Part shown: positions 20,553-31,859 of the stretch, one piece after another | Layout of the letters: each line of letters starts with the position of its first letter | Position numbering within the stretch: the first letter of the stretch is position 1 | From: Thalassia testudinum | Lineage: Eukaryota; Streptophyta; Magnoliopsida; Alismatales; Hydrocharitaceae | Assembly (NCBI GenBank): GCA_037157565.1 | Contig: JAZHRO010000014.1 | Coordinates: forward strand, 103,819,501 to 103,883,500 | Length of the DNA stretch: 64,000 bases | Direction of reading: 5' to 3' | Position numbers and translations under genes: made by a program | The notes under the pieces: generated by a model | Databases searched by the model: none | Told to the model about the DNA's origin: nothing | The model's input: the letters and a program-made list of their open reading frames with translations, nothing else

Positions 20553-23500
20553 AGCAACAAGGAGCTCCTGAATTTATTCAAGAGTGTAGAGATCAATATT
20601 CCGCTCCTCGATGCTATTAAGCATATCCCAGCTTACGCTAAATTTTTGAAAGATCTATGTACCCAAAAGAGTAAGCCAAGAGAACCCACTCTGAGGAAGG
20701 TGATTCTCTCTGAGCAGGCAAGTTCCATTATCCTGCATCACCTTCCTCAAAAGAAGAAAGATCCAGGTGCCCCCTTGATTTCATGCATCATTGGAGAATA
20801 TACTTTTGATAGGGCACTATTGGGTCTAGGTGCATCTATCAACCTAATCCCGACCTCTCTTTATGAGAGGTTTGGGTTAGGAGAACTTAGGACAACCTCA
20901 GTAACGCTACAATTAGTAGACCGTTCGATCACACACCGAAGGACATTATTGAGGATGTAATCATCAAGGTCAAGTACTTCTATTTTCCCATAGATTTCCT
21001 GGTTCTTAACATGGATGTACCTAATGATTTGAGGAACATGCCCATCATTCTGGGGCGCCCATTCCTAGCTACCACCAAGGCCAACATAAATTGTGAGAGC
21101 GGTAGTATGGAAATCGCCTTTGGGGATAGGAAGCTAACTCTTGATATTTTCAAGGCGATAAAGGATTTGAGGATTGTGGATTCATTGAGGAGCTCGAGGA
21201 TCACGATTTTAATGTTGAGACTTGTGTGATGATCAGTGTACTTGAGGACTCCACCAGCTTTAGCGAACCCAACCCACAACCCTCTGTAGCAGACCTTCCA
21301 CATCCTGAAGAGGCAGTTGATTTTGTTCATTCCTAGCCTCTTCCTCTAGATCATCCTGATGAATCTTCATCAGCATCCTCCCTTCCCTCTGTACTAAACC
21401 CACCTCAACTAGAATTGAAACCATTGCCTAAAAATTTGAAATATAAGTTCTTAGGACCTAAGAATATGCTCCTTATGATTATTAGTGCTGATTTGACTAA
21501 GGAGAAAGAAGTGAGATTAATTAAGGTCCTTCAGAAAAATAAAGAGGCAATTGGTTGGACCATTCACGACCATTGAGGGATCGAGCCATCTTACTATAAT
21601 CACCGTATTTTTATGGATGATGGATCCCACCCTTCTCGTGAAATGCAAAGGAGATAATCAAGTGGCTCGATGATGGAATTATTTACTCAATCTCAGATAG
21701 TCCGTGGGTTAGCCCCGTTCAAATTGTACCTAAAAAGGCGGGAATAACTGTTACGACTAACAAGAAAGGGGAATCTTTTACCACCCATCCAGCTTCTGCT
21801 TGGAGAGTTTGTATCGACTATAGGAAGCTAAACACAGCCACCAAAAAGGACCATTTCCCCTTGCCATTCATTGATCAAATCCTAGAGATGTTAGCTGGGC
21901 TGAAGTACTTTTTCTTCCTAGAAGGTTATTCAGGATATAACTAAGTCCCTATCCATCCTGAAGACCAGGAAAAGACAACTTTCACATGTCCCTACAGAAC
22001 CTTTGCATTCCATAGAATGTCGTTCGGGCTTTGCAATGCACCCACAACTTTTCAGAGGTGCATGCTGGCCATCTTTTTAGACATGGTGGGAGATTGTCTT
22101 GAGGAGTTCATGGATGATTTATCCATTTTCTGAGATTCCTTTGAGTCATGCCTAGCTAACTTGGAATTAATCCTCCAGAGATGCATCAAGACACGACTGA
22201 TCCTTAGTTGGGAGAAGAGCCACTTCATGACCCGAGGAGGCATTGTCTTGGGTCATGTGGTTTCTAATTGGGGTATTGAAGTCGATAAGGCTAAGGTGGA
22301 TACTATCTCTAGACTCCCTCCACCCACATCCGTAAAACAGATCTGCTCTTTCCTTGGGCATGTGGGTTTCTATAGAAGATTCATCAAGGACTTTTCGAAG
22401 GTTGCTCAACCCTTGAGTAACCTTCTGGCCAAAGAGATGCTGTTAGAGTTTGATGAATCATGCCATAAGGCATTTGATTTATTAAAAATGGTAGTCACCT
22501 GTGCTTTGGTGTTGCAACCATCAATCTGGATAGCCCCATTTGAGATAATGGCGAACACATCTGATTATACAATCGGGGCAGTCTTGGGTCAAAAAATTAA
22601 GAAAAAGCCCTCTGTAATCTACTACGCTAGCAAGACTCTGGACGAGGTCCAGAGGAATTACACTATAACTGAAAAAGAATTGCTAGCCATAGCCTTCACC
22701 TTAGAAAATTTTAGGGCTTATCTTTTAGGTTCTCACATTATCATTTACAACAACCACTCGACCTTGAAACATCTCTTGGCCAAAAAGGATGCCAAGCCCC
22801 GGCTTATTCAATGAATTCTGTTACTTCAAGAATTTGATCTTGAAATCAAGGATAAAGCCGGGGCACAAAATGTAGTGGCGGATCACCTGTCAAGAATCCT
22901 AATTGATTCTCCTCATCCGGATATCCCTATCTCTGAAACTTTTCCGGATGAGATGATCCCTACAGTCTCGAGTATCCAAACCCCATGGTTTGCGGATATT
23001 GTCAATTATTTGGTCGTTGGTCAAATCCCCTAGGATTGGACCAAACAACAATGGGATAGACTTATCTCCGAAGTCAAATATTATTTTTGGGATGATCTCG
23101 AGCTTTATCGTATCGACGCCGACTAGATTATTTGCCGATGCATCCCGGAAAATGAGTTCCATAGTATACTTGAGTTCTGCCATGCATCTACGTGTGGTGG
23201 ACATTTTTCCAGGAAAAAGACGATGGCCAGAATTTTGAAACCTAGATTCTATTGGTTGTCATTATTTAAGGATGCCCAAAAATTCTCAAGGTCATGCGCC
23301 CGATGCTAGACACTCGGGAACATGGCCAAGAGAGACATGATGGACCTAAACCTAATACTTTCCATCGAAATTTTTGACATTTGGGGCATCGACTTCATGG
23401 GACACTTCCCTCCTTCATTTGGACACCAGTATATTCCGGTCACTATTGATTATGTGTCCAAATGGATTGAGTCAATCCCCACTTGGACCAATGACCACAA

Positions 23501-24047
23501 AGTGGTCATCGATTTTGTAAAGGGAAATATCTTCAGTCGGTTTAGGATTCCTCGGGCAATTATCAGTGATGGTGGCACACATTTCACTCATGCCCAGTTT
23601 CGATATTTACTGGGGAGATATGGGGTAAATCATCGGATTTCCACACCCTATCACCCACAGACGAATGGATAGGCCGAGGTCTCCAATCGAGAGATCAAAA
23701 ACATTTTGTAGAAAACTGTAAGGCCTCATAGGAAGGATTGGACCCAAAAGCTAGATGATTCTCTTTGGGCCTACCATATGGCATACAAAATGCCTATTGG
23801 TATGTCTCTATTTCATCTAGTGTTTGGTAAGGCGTGCCACTTACCCATAGAGTTAGAACACCCAGCATTTTGGGCCATCAAGAAATGTAATTTTGACCTA
23901 GAGTTGGCCGGGAAGACCAGAAAACTCCAACTATCTGAGTTGGAGGAGCTTAGAAATGATGCCTATGAAAATGGCAGAATCTATAAGGCAAGGACTAAAG
24001 CTCTTCATGACCAAATGATTTCACATAAGAGCTTTGAGCCAAACTAG
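20523..24047 (+). pseudogene. pol: Degenerate protease-RT-RNase H-integrase of element B, 5' portion
   Basis: Protease (20523-21229) shows [13 protein letters not shown] and [11 protein letters not shown] (about 21420-22240) has [20 protein letters not shown] and a recognisable FMDDLSIF, with stops in between. RNase H (22161-22920) shows ASKTLDEVQRNYTITEKELL. Integrase (about 22930-24047) shows [22 protein letters not shown] and [10 protein letters not shown]. At least eight stops or frameshifts are visible. The coding sense reaches the C-terminal module of integrase, where a TAG stands just before the CACTA insertion at 24051; the remainder is at 32398-32622. Confidence 0.88.
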
Positions 24048-24050
24048 AAG
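24048..24050. repeat. Target-site duplication of the CACTA element (AAG, left)
   Basis: AAG before CACTAC is repeated at 32398-32400 after GTAGTG. A 3-bp duplication is the hallmark of CACTA transposons. Confidence 0.85.
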
Positions 24051-24345
24051 CACTACTAGAAAAATGAGTTATACCATCGGTTTAACAAGCGACGACAAAT
24101 ATAGGATTTGCTGTCGCTTCTCTTATTAAGCTGATGGCAAAGGGCCGGTGTAAATATGCCCCCTGTCACTAACAAAGAAGAGAGGCGGCAGATTTAATAT
24201 ATATATTTGTCGTTGTTTGCTTAGAAAAGCGATGACAAATGTCCTTTATTTAAAAAGTGCCACATTTAGGCGGGCAGTAAAATTTTTTAGGGTGACATTT
24301 TCCGTCGCTTGTTAATTGATCCAACGACAAATGTCAGGTCATCTA
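24051..24345. repeat. Left terminal and subterminal repeats of the CACTA element
   Basis: After the terminal CACTACTAGAAAAA, short units such as AAGCGACGACAAAT, TTTGCTGTCGCTT, TTTGTCGTTG and AAAGCGATGACAAA recur in both orientations. They are decayed versions of the right-end units and are the probable transposase-binding sites. Confidence 0.7.
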
Positions 24346-24364
24346 CATGTGGGCAGAGCCTAAT

Positions 24365-24855
24365 CCCCCCATACTGCTCATCTTCCTCCTCGCGTCTACC
24401 CCCTCCTTACGAGCAACTACCCCTATGCCTCCTCGCCGCCTCTCCTCCTCCTGGCGAGCCCCCTCCTCCTCATCACCTTTCCTCGCCATCTTAGGTGTGA
24501 CCCACCTCCTCCCTTCCTCCTCCCCGCCCCCTCCACCTCTCCTCCTCCTCGACCATCATCCTCCCCACCCCCTTCACCTCTCCTCCACCTCGTCCTCCTC
24601 CTACAATCGCTGCCTCTCCACCTCCTCCTCCTCCTGCAATCCACCCCTTCCCCTCCTCCCCCTCCTCATTCGCCAGCGCCCCCGTCCTCCTCCCCAACCC
24701 CTCCACCTCTCCTCCTCCTCATCCTCCTCCTGTAGCAGTCGCCACCTCTCCTCCTCCCCCTCCTACGATCCACCCCCTCCCCCTTGTCCTCCCTAATTCC
24801 TCCCCCTCCTCCTCCCTACCCCCTCCGCCTCTCCTCCTCCTCCTGTGATCCAGCC
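24365..24855 (+). repeat. Polypyrimidine (CCTCCT) tract, left half
   Basis: About 490 bases of almost pure C/T on the plus strand. Continued at 27537-27970; the solo LTR split one tract of about 0.9 kb. Open frames here are composition artefacts. Confidence 0.75.
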
Positions 24856-25094
24856 TGTTAAGAGCACTTGATCAGGTTTTAAAAAGGTTGCGTTGTAGTA
24901 CAGTTGAAAAAGCGTTCAAAACAAATAAATTTTATTACTCGAATTTTAAGTCTAAGGTCGAACAAAGGGAGAAAATGGAATTCATACACTAATCTCAATA
25001 ATAGATGCAATTTGAACACACAAAATTACTCAAAACCTAATTCATAATGTAAAGCAGGAGTATATGAATAAAATGTAGCATAAAAGAGAAATTG

Positions 25095-25120
25095 GACGTC
25101 TGATTATAGAATCAGACGTC
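25095..25120 (-). promoter_or_regulatory. Conserved hairpin in the solo LTR
   Basis: GACGTCTGATT-ATAG-AATCAGACGTC, a perfect 11-bp stem. Relative to element A the second stem pair is changed on both sides (T-A to A-T), so pairing is kept. Confidence 0.65.
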
Positions 25121-26594
25121 TTAAAAAGGCTTCATTTGTCTTTCTTCTTTTGCTTCTTCTCTTGGCTCTTTCTTCCCTTTCTCTTCTTGGCTTCTCTTCT
25201 TTCTTCTCTAGCTTTTCTCCTTCCTTCTTTCTTCTTTAGCTTTGGTTCTTCCTTTGTCTATGGTTTCTTTCTTCCTTCTTCTTCTTCCTTTCTGCCTGGA
25301 CTTTCTCTTCCTTCTTCTCTGGCTTTGGCCTTTAGCTCTTCTTCTTCTTCAACCGTGCCTTCTCTTTCCTTGGCTTTTTCCTTTCTTCCTTTCCTTGCAA
25401 GTGCAAAACCTACCCCTACCCTTCCCCGCAAACTCTCTCTCTCTTTCTCTCTTAGGCTCTCTCTCCCAGAGCCTTTCTCGGGTAAACGGGTCAGGTTAGC
25501 GCACCTGGGTCCAGGTGCACCGGCTTGGGTGATGCGTAAGGAGTGCTTAGGTAAACAGGTCAGGCTACTAGGTCCACGTAGTGTGGGCACGGAGGAGGCA
25601 TGAGTGGGCAAGGGGACCTCACCCCATGTCAGGAGGCAATAAGCCTCTGACACAAATTCATCTTATACCACTCCACCTCCTCCAAACTTACCAAGGTGGG
25701 ACTAAAAGTCCCACCTGCCTCGCGCGCACCCGCAGGAGGTGCCTTTCTCAATCCCAGAACTGTAGTGGTCTAGGAAGACAATAACTAGCTGAATGTGTGC
25801 GGGCGACAACTTCGCGCCTCCTGGACTTGTATGCCTGGAGCGAAGTCGCCTGGTTCGAGCTTGTGAGCAAGCTTCACGTTTGCTCCGATGGCGGCGGAGG
25901 CAAGAACCTGCACTCAAGAAAAATGGCCCCGCAGCCTCTTTAGATCACACAGGGGGCTTCGCCGTGACACGACGAAGGTGACTTGGTGGGTGGCGTGGTG
26001 CGGGGCAACCTGGGCGTGTGTACCCAGGTCATTCTGTGGCCGTGGTGATGGGTCTGTTCGGGGGAAGAATGTGGAGTGTGTGGCGGTAGATGGAGAGGGG
26101 GAATATGATCAGTGGAAGGTGGTGGAGCTTCTTAGGGGTTTGGTGAGGTGGATGATGCGTGGAGTGACAGAGGCACCTCGCCGATGATCTGTCGGAGGTG
26201 GAGACGATGGTGGTGGCCTGCAGTGGTCGAGGGGTGTTTTGGGAAATAAAGAGGGGGAAAATAAATAGTAGAGAGAGGGGAAGATACCTAACCTAGTTTA
26301 AGGATGAAGGGGGAGAGATGGCGGTCAACGTGTACCTACCACCACCGGAGATGAAGGTCTACTTAGAAGGGGGTGGCGACGACGAAGAGGATGCAGACAC
26401 ATGCACAGGTATGGCACGACGCGAACGATAGAGGTAGAGACAACTCTGCCACTGGTTTTGTGGTACAGAGACAAGAGGAGGAGGAATATGTCACCGGAGC
26501 TCACTGGATGTCTGGCCGAAGGAGAAGAGATGAATTTGAGGGGTTCTCTCTGACCAAACCAAACTGAGGATGGACGACCGGGTCAGGGGAACCT

Positions 26595-26600
26595 CTTATA
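26595..26600 (-). promoter_or_regulatory. Candidate TATA box of the solo LTR
   Basis: TATAAG on the minus strand (CTTATA on plus), in the position equivalent to the TATA motifs of the A and C LTRs. Confidence 0.35.
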
Positions 26601-27536
26601 GTCCTAGGCAGAGGGCCTTGTGCTTGGAAGGCAAGCTTCCAAGCACAGGTATCCTCGCCGGAGTATGCTTCCAAGAGATACCCAAATCTCTCATGCATTC
26701 GCATGAGAGATTGGGTGACAATCAGGGCTTGAAATTGCATTCAGATGATCGGGAATTCCTCAGAGAATCTCCCTTTCAAATTTAAGAGGGAGTCTCTGAG
26801 GAATCAAGGAGAAATCCCCTCTTGAATCCTCGTTGGAGTAGGACTCTTCCGCTGTAATGGTGGAGGGACCTAATTACAAAGAATGACGAGGAAGATAGGG
26901 GGTATCTGCAAGGTTTTCAAAAGCTAGGGGTCTAAAAGTAACTAGGTTGGACTGTTTTGCAAAGTAGGTCAAGGTGAACTCCCCTCAGGTCCCAATTTTG
27001 GTATAAACTTAATTTGGACCTGAGGAATCCAATGGTGAAGTTGGATTTTAGGTTTGACCACGTTTGACTAGGTATTTTACATAAAAACCCAATTTAGGGC
27101 AAATATTTGACTAGGACCCCTATTTAGGTCAAAATAGGTTCCAAAGGCCAAATTGAAGGTTCTAAACCCTAGAGGATATTTTTTCATAAATTTTAGAGGG
27201 TTTAGGTGAATTTTATCCTGACCAGAACCTTGTTAAATTAAGTGGGTATGTTTTAGGATTACAATAAATCATTTAATTCCCAGATTTCACATTAACCCTT
27301 TTCTGATTGAATCAACCCACTTTTTATCTTGTTAAGATCATTTGACCTATGTTTAGCCCCTGACAAATCCCGTTGTTATACTGCGATGGTAAAATTTTAG
27401 TTTACCCTTTGTTTCTTGCTTTTCTTTCAAAACAGTTATTCCTTGAATTAGGCCCTTCACTTAGTTATGTAGGAGTTTTTGTTCTCTTTTCTAGGTCAAA
27501 ATGAGCTAGTTAGGGCTCATGATGGGATTCCCATCA

Positions 27537-27970
27537 CTACCCCTACCCCTCGTCCTCCTTGACTCCTCCCCTTCCTCCTCCCCGGTTCTTGCCCCTCCTC
27601 CTCCTCGTCTTTCACTACACCTTCTCCCTATCATTCCTCCTCCTGTGAGTCTTCCTCCCCTCCCTCCTCTTCCCTTCCTCCTCTTCCTCCCTACCTCCTC
27701 CTTCTCCTCCTCCTCTTCCTTCACACCTCCTCCTCCTTTCCTCCCTGCCTCTTGCTCTACGTCCTCCTCCCTACCTCCTACTTTACCTCCTCCTCCGACA
27801 ATCTGCCCCCTCTTCCCTTCCTCCTCTTCCTTGTCTGTTCCCTCTCCTCCTCCTTCTCTTCCCAATTACCACCCTCCTCATTAGCCCCTCCATAATCCCT
27901 CTCCTCCTCTTCCCTACTGCCACCCTCCCCATCATCCCCTCCCTCCTACCATCTCCATCTCCTCTTCCTT
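27537..27970 (+). repeat. Polypyrimidine tract, right half
   Basis: C/T-rich continuation of 24365-24855 after the solo LTR; no coding evidence. Confidence 0.7.
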
Positions 27971-28728
27971 AATTTAATTCTCATAAATTTTAAATTAAGT
28001 ACTTAAGTTATTAAAATCATAATAGGAAGGTATTTAATTAATTTTTTGTTATTGAAATTACAAGTAGTTGATGACAATCACTCTTGGATGCTTCAGAGAT
28101 ATATTTTCAATTTTTTAAAGCTATTTTCATGATATTTTAGGATCATGTTAGATGTGGGGTGTGCCCACATATTGTGTTTCATGTGTTTTTATTAAATTGA
28201 AGGTGGGGTGTGCCCACTTTTATTTGTGTTTTGAATGGCAATTTAGGATTTTAATAGATGTGGGGTGTGCCCATATATTGTATTTTATGTGTTTTTGTAT
28301 CCATTTATACATTTTATTTGTTGCACTTTTATTTGAGAAATGAAATATTTAAGAAGAAACTTTGTCAAAAATTTTTAAAATTCATTAATATTTAATATAT
28401 TAGTTGGTTGGGGTTTTATTAGGTTATGGTCAAGTTTTGTTAGGATTTGGGTAGGATGATGCATAGGATTGGGATGGAGTTAAATGATGGCTATGAGGTT
28501 GCATGGGGTTTAGCTTAAGGTTGGGGTTTGGGTTGGATGATGTTTAGTTTGTGTCAGGTTGGGTTTAATATATGTTGTTTAGATTTGGTATTAGGTTGTG
28601 TATAGGGTGCTTCGGCTAGGGTTTGAGTTGGGTAGGGGTTAGGGTGGTTGGGTTGGGCTAGGGTTTAGGATTTGACTTGGGCTAGGGTTTGGATGACTAT
28701 TTTTGTTAACACCTTTTCTTAACTGTAG
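27971..28728 (+). other. CACTA internal spacer with GTGGG hairpins and a G/T-rich stretch
   Basis: An AT-rich piece is followed by three copies of GTGGGGTGTGCCCAY (28154-28169, 28203-28218, 28259-28274), each a short hairpin. A G/T-rich strand-biased stretch follows (about 28390-28700) with AGGGTTTAGG and TAGGGTTTGG units that look like decayed telomere-type repeats. The bases just before 28729 (AACTGTAG) form the acceptor site of the AGO4-like fragment. Confidence 0.5.
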
Positions 28729-29217
28729 CTATGCTCACTTGTTTCTCTGCAAAGATATACCAAAGCACTCTCAACATTCCAACGATCTGCTCTTGTTGAG
28801 AAATCAGGGCAAAAGCCTCAAGAGAGAATGAGGGCTCTCAGCGATCTATGTTTTGCATTACAACAAACCTATTCAAAAGTTATGAACTGAACTGCTTTAA
28901 ATTTTTCTTACTTTTAGTTTAAATGGTTTATTGATCCCAGACCTTGAAAATTAGTAATTATGACTCTGAACCAATGTTGCATGCCTGTGGAATTATAATT
29001 AGCAATCAATTCACTCTAGTTGAGGCTCGTGTGTCACAACCTCCAAAGGTTAACTTCAATTTTCTCTGCATATATGGTTATATTCTTTCAATCATAGTCT
29101 ATAACTTTGACATGTTATCCTAAGTGTTATGGTATTTCTTCAATTTTTCTGCAGTTGAAATTGGGAAATAGAGAAGCTATGTTTCCACGTAATGGCAAAT
29201 GGAACTTAATCAACAAG
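28729..29217 (+). pseudogene. Captured AGO4-clade Argonaute gene fragment (three exons)
   Basis: Exon 1 (28729 to about 28852) encodes LCSLVSLQRYTKALSTFQRS followed by ALVEKSGQKPQERMRALSD. Exon 2 (28941-29048) encodes YDSEPMLHACGI...FTLVEARVSQPPK. Exon 3 (29155-29217) encodes LKLGNREAMFPRNGKWNLINK. These match, in order, the end of the PAZ domain and the following linker of plant AGO4/6/9-type proteins, which bind 24-nt siRNAs in RNA-directed DNA methylation. Introns have AG acceptors and a GT donor at exons 2 and 3; the exon 1 donor is unclear. There is no start, no MID or PIWI part and no stop inside the exons. It lies inside a CACTA element in plus orientation, so it is a transduplicated fragment, not a gene. 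The clade call comes from recalled family sequence, not a search. Confidence 0.8.
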
Positions 29218-30302
29218 GTAAGTTGCCTGGTTTGACATGCTATTCTTTAAATTGTTTTAGTTTAACATGCTATTCTTTAAATTATTTTAAGGTCCTATTC
29301 TATTGTAGAAATTGTATGATATGCATAGATTGTGATATGCATGTAAGAGATCCTATACTATGGCGTACCATCTCCTAGTATGCTATAGTGGGAAGACAGT
29401 GTATTCCTAGGAAGTATAACTTTTAATTAGTTGGGAAAATGGTTCTTTGGTTTGTGTTTTGTTCTATGCCCCTTTTGGTTTTTGCATGAATGGGGTGGAG
29501 ATTTGGGTTCCCATGGGAATGTCTTGTGATTTCATCTGCTTGTGTTTTGGTTTGTGGATTTGTTGTTTCCCAACGTTTCTACAAAAACGCTGTCTTTTCC
29601 TTGCTGTTGGGGATGTATTGGTCAGTTTCTTCTGTATAATGCCATGTTTCGATAATTTGGAAACGAAATGTAAGCTAATTTTGTGATTTTTCCTTCCTTT
29701 TCGAAAGTTGGTATAATTTTGTTTTCCTTATCCTGCTAACATGACTATAAAAATTAGATTTTTTATTGGTTGCTTTTAGATCCCAAAAACCATTGTTGCT
29801 TGGGGAGGAATTGGGCTATTTTTCCTAAATTCCTATTCCATCAAGGAAATTCTCAACCGCAAAAATAATGTGTTTTTTCCATGGGAGCATGAGCACCTTT
29901 ACTGATTTCTTGTGAAATCATATGTACGCTAACTACCTGCTGAAGTGTTTGTGTCCATTGATCATTTTTCTTTTTGGGTGTAATGAAGTTCTTAGATGTA
30001 TGAAATGGGGGGTTTTGGGTCTTAATAGGGGTCATTGGCTGCTTTGATTTGTTTGATAGGTGAACTGCATTCTCATTTCAGTCAAGAATATATGTGCAAG
30101 TTCTATCTATGTCTCTATTTTTCTTGAAGATTGTATGAGTACTTAGATGTTCACTATCCAAACAAATTCATATGTGAAAACTATGTGTATTCTAGATGCT
30201 GGAAGCTGCATCTGTCTATGGATCTTGTTTTTGATTCCAATGAAGTTCTTATCTATGTGTATTCATAGGATATTTTTTTATGACTTTTTTGCTATTATAT
30301 AG
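29218..30302 (+). other. CACTA internal spacer between captured fragments
   Basis: About 1.1 kb of AT-rich sequence, probably intron and flank carried with the captured genes. It starts with the intron donor GTAAGT after AGO4-like exon 3. No exon I can recognise. Confidence 0.4.
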
Positions 30303-30588
30303 GATGTTTTCAAATCAAGAGTCAGCACGACGATCTGGGAGATGGAAACAAGCACATCTAAGTGATCTTGAAGCTCAGGTTTGGCCTCATCATCTTTATC
30401 TTGTAATTTGGTTATCTACTAATTACTAACTTTGCTAACTTTCATCTGTTTATCCTATGAAGGTTTCATAGTTGAGAGTTGAAAATTCAGCTTTTCTTAA
30501 GCATCTCACAGAGAAAAATCAGAAATTCAATGAAGCTGCTATCAACAGTAGGATTTTGAAAGCAGATGTAGAAACAATGAGAGCAAAG
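30303..30588 (+). pseudogene. Captured bZIP transcription factor fragment (two exons)
   Basis: Exon 1 (30303-30378) encodes MFSNQESARRSGRWKQAHLS then DLEAQ, the DNA-binding basic region of a bZIP protein. The usual N-x7-R spacing is retained, with Arg-to-Gln, Gly and Trp changes in neighbouring residues. Exon 2 (30463-30588) encodes the leucine zipper start: [23 protein letters not shown] then [13 protein letters not shown]. An in-frame TAG (30469-30471) lies three codons into exon 2, where relatives have Gln. Intron borders GT...AG are present. The pattern fits plant group C bZIPs (Opaque2/RISBZ-like) from recalled family features. It was carried by the CACTA element and is not functional. 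Confidence 0.8.
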
Positions 30589-31859
30589 GTGCCCATGTGC
30601 CATGTTTTGTGGTTTCTACCCCTTTTATTTTTTCTGGTTTTTCCTTTTTTATGTTGTTGGCTGGTAGATTATGCTGGCTTAGCCATTATGTTGTATATTT
30701 TTCCAACTTAGCCTTATGAATCCCCAAGATAAATTGTTAGGCTTCCACCTATTCTTGGGATCTTATTTAATTTCTTAATTTCCCTTAGCATTGCATGACT
30801 CCTATGAGTACTCTGTTGTTGGAGGTGAGTGCATGAACTTTGGAGGATCAGTTCATTACCTGAACCCAATTATCACATTGCTTCGATTTTACTTTGTCCT
30901 TGCATTTGATTTTAGGATCTTATTCTTAACTCTTCCTTGTTTAATTCATGTTCCTCAGAGCTTGATTTTTTTTTCCTTTTTAAGATTATTACATATGTAC
31001 TTAAAACTTTTATGTTTAATTTTATGTCTTGCAAGCAAAATAAACTATCTTTTACTTGATTTCTGTCATCTTGCAACTGTCACACAATCATTAGTTGTAT
31101 CTCTTTCACCTAATTATCTCTAGTGTCTTTCAGTGTGTAATGTCCATCTCAGTTGGCTGCAGTCTTCTTTATTCATCGCTCCATGCTGATTATAAGATAT
31201 TCCTTCTTTAATTTCCTTAGGTTAGAGTTAGAATCATACATTGAATACTATTTCTAGGGCCTAACTTTTATATCCATTTTATTCTGAAAAGGTTTGCTTA
31301 TCATACTCGAGTTCGTCTTCTTATCTTTGGGAAGTTTTCAGAACTTGGGATTTTGGCCTGATTGATGCTAAAAATGAAACTGCAGTGTATTCACTCAGGA
31401 TAAGGGATTGGTTTCATGATTTGACTAATGAAACCAATCCAAGCTGGCCTATACACTTAGAGTGCCCTGAGCTTTTCTGATTCTTAGTTTCTATTTAACA
31501 AATGAGGTTTAAAGGGGAGGAATACATACTACAATTAATTCACAAAATGTTCTCACTAGATCCTTGGCTTTTCGTATCCTTGTTTGTGACTATGTAGCCT
31601 GAGCTTCTTCCTGTCATCAGCACAAGTAGAGGAATTTGACCCATGTGTAAGGACTCATTCATGGGAAAATTTGGAATTAGTGTGCTCCCATTCATGTCCC
31701 TACTTGAAGTTGTACTGGTAAGATATATTAAGATGAAGTGCCAGCCATTGCTCCTTTCTTTCAACTAAAACAACCATGGGATTGCTTGCATTTAAGGCTT
31801 GGTGATTTACTCCACAGGTATACAGTGGATGTTTCATAATTTAAAAAAAAATAATCCTA
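30589..31859 (+). other. CACTA right internal spacer
   Basis: About 1.3 kb, AT-rich, with no exon I can assign. It probably starts as bZIP intron. A 13-bp-stem inverted repeat lies at 31405-31440. Confidence 0.4.
31405..31440. repeat. Perfect 13-bp inverted repeat with 10-base loop
   Basis: GGATTGGTTTCAT and ATGAAACCAATCC flank GATTTGACTA. Unlike the subterminal units of the CACTA element. Confidence 0.6.

Larger units (their letters stand above)
24856..27536 (-). repeat. Solo LTR, minus orientation, related to LTRs of elements A and C
   Basis: Read on the minus strand it begins TGATGGGAATCCCATCATGAG (27536 downward), matching the LTR starts of A and C, and ends CTCTTAACA at 24856. It contains the conserved hairpin (25095-25120), a TATAAG motif (26600-26595) and the TTCGACCTTAGAC U5 motif (about 24963). 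No internal region or partner LTR is attached. The flanking 5-mers (CAGCC, CTACC) agree at only three positions, so the target duplication is decayed or a boundary is a few bases off. Confidence 0.82.

Noticed and set aside
24347..24796. 149-residue frame rich in Ser, Pro and Leu
   Set aside because: Translation of a CCTCCT tract; no gene evidence. The same applies to 27519-27884.
24851..27541. Exact target-site duplication for the solo LTR
   Set aside because: Flanking 5-mers CAGCC and CTACC agree at only three of five positions, so I did not annotate a duplication.
29447..29686. 79-residue hydrophobic frame as a small membrane protein gene
   Set aside because: T-rich intron-like DNA, no start context or homology, and situated between captured exons.
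31290..31760. A third captured gene fragment in the CACTA
   Set aside because: Some short open stretches exist, but no family is recognisable and no consistent exon borders are seen.
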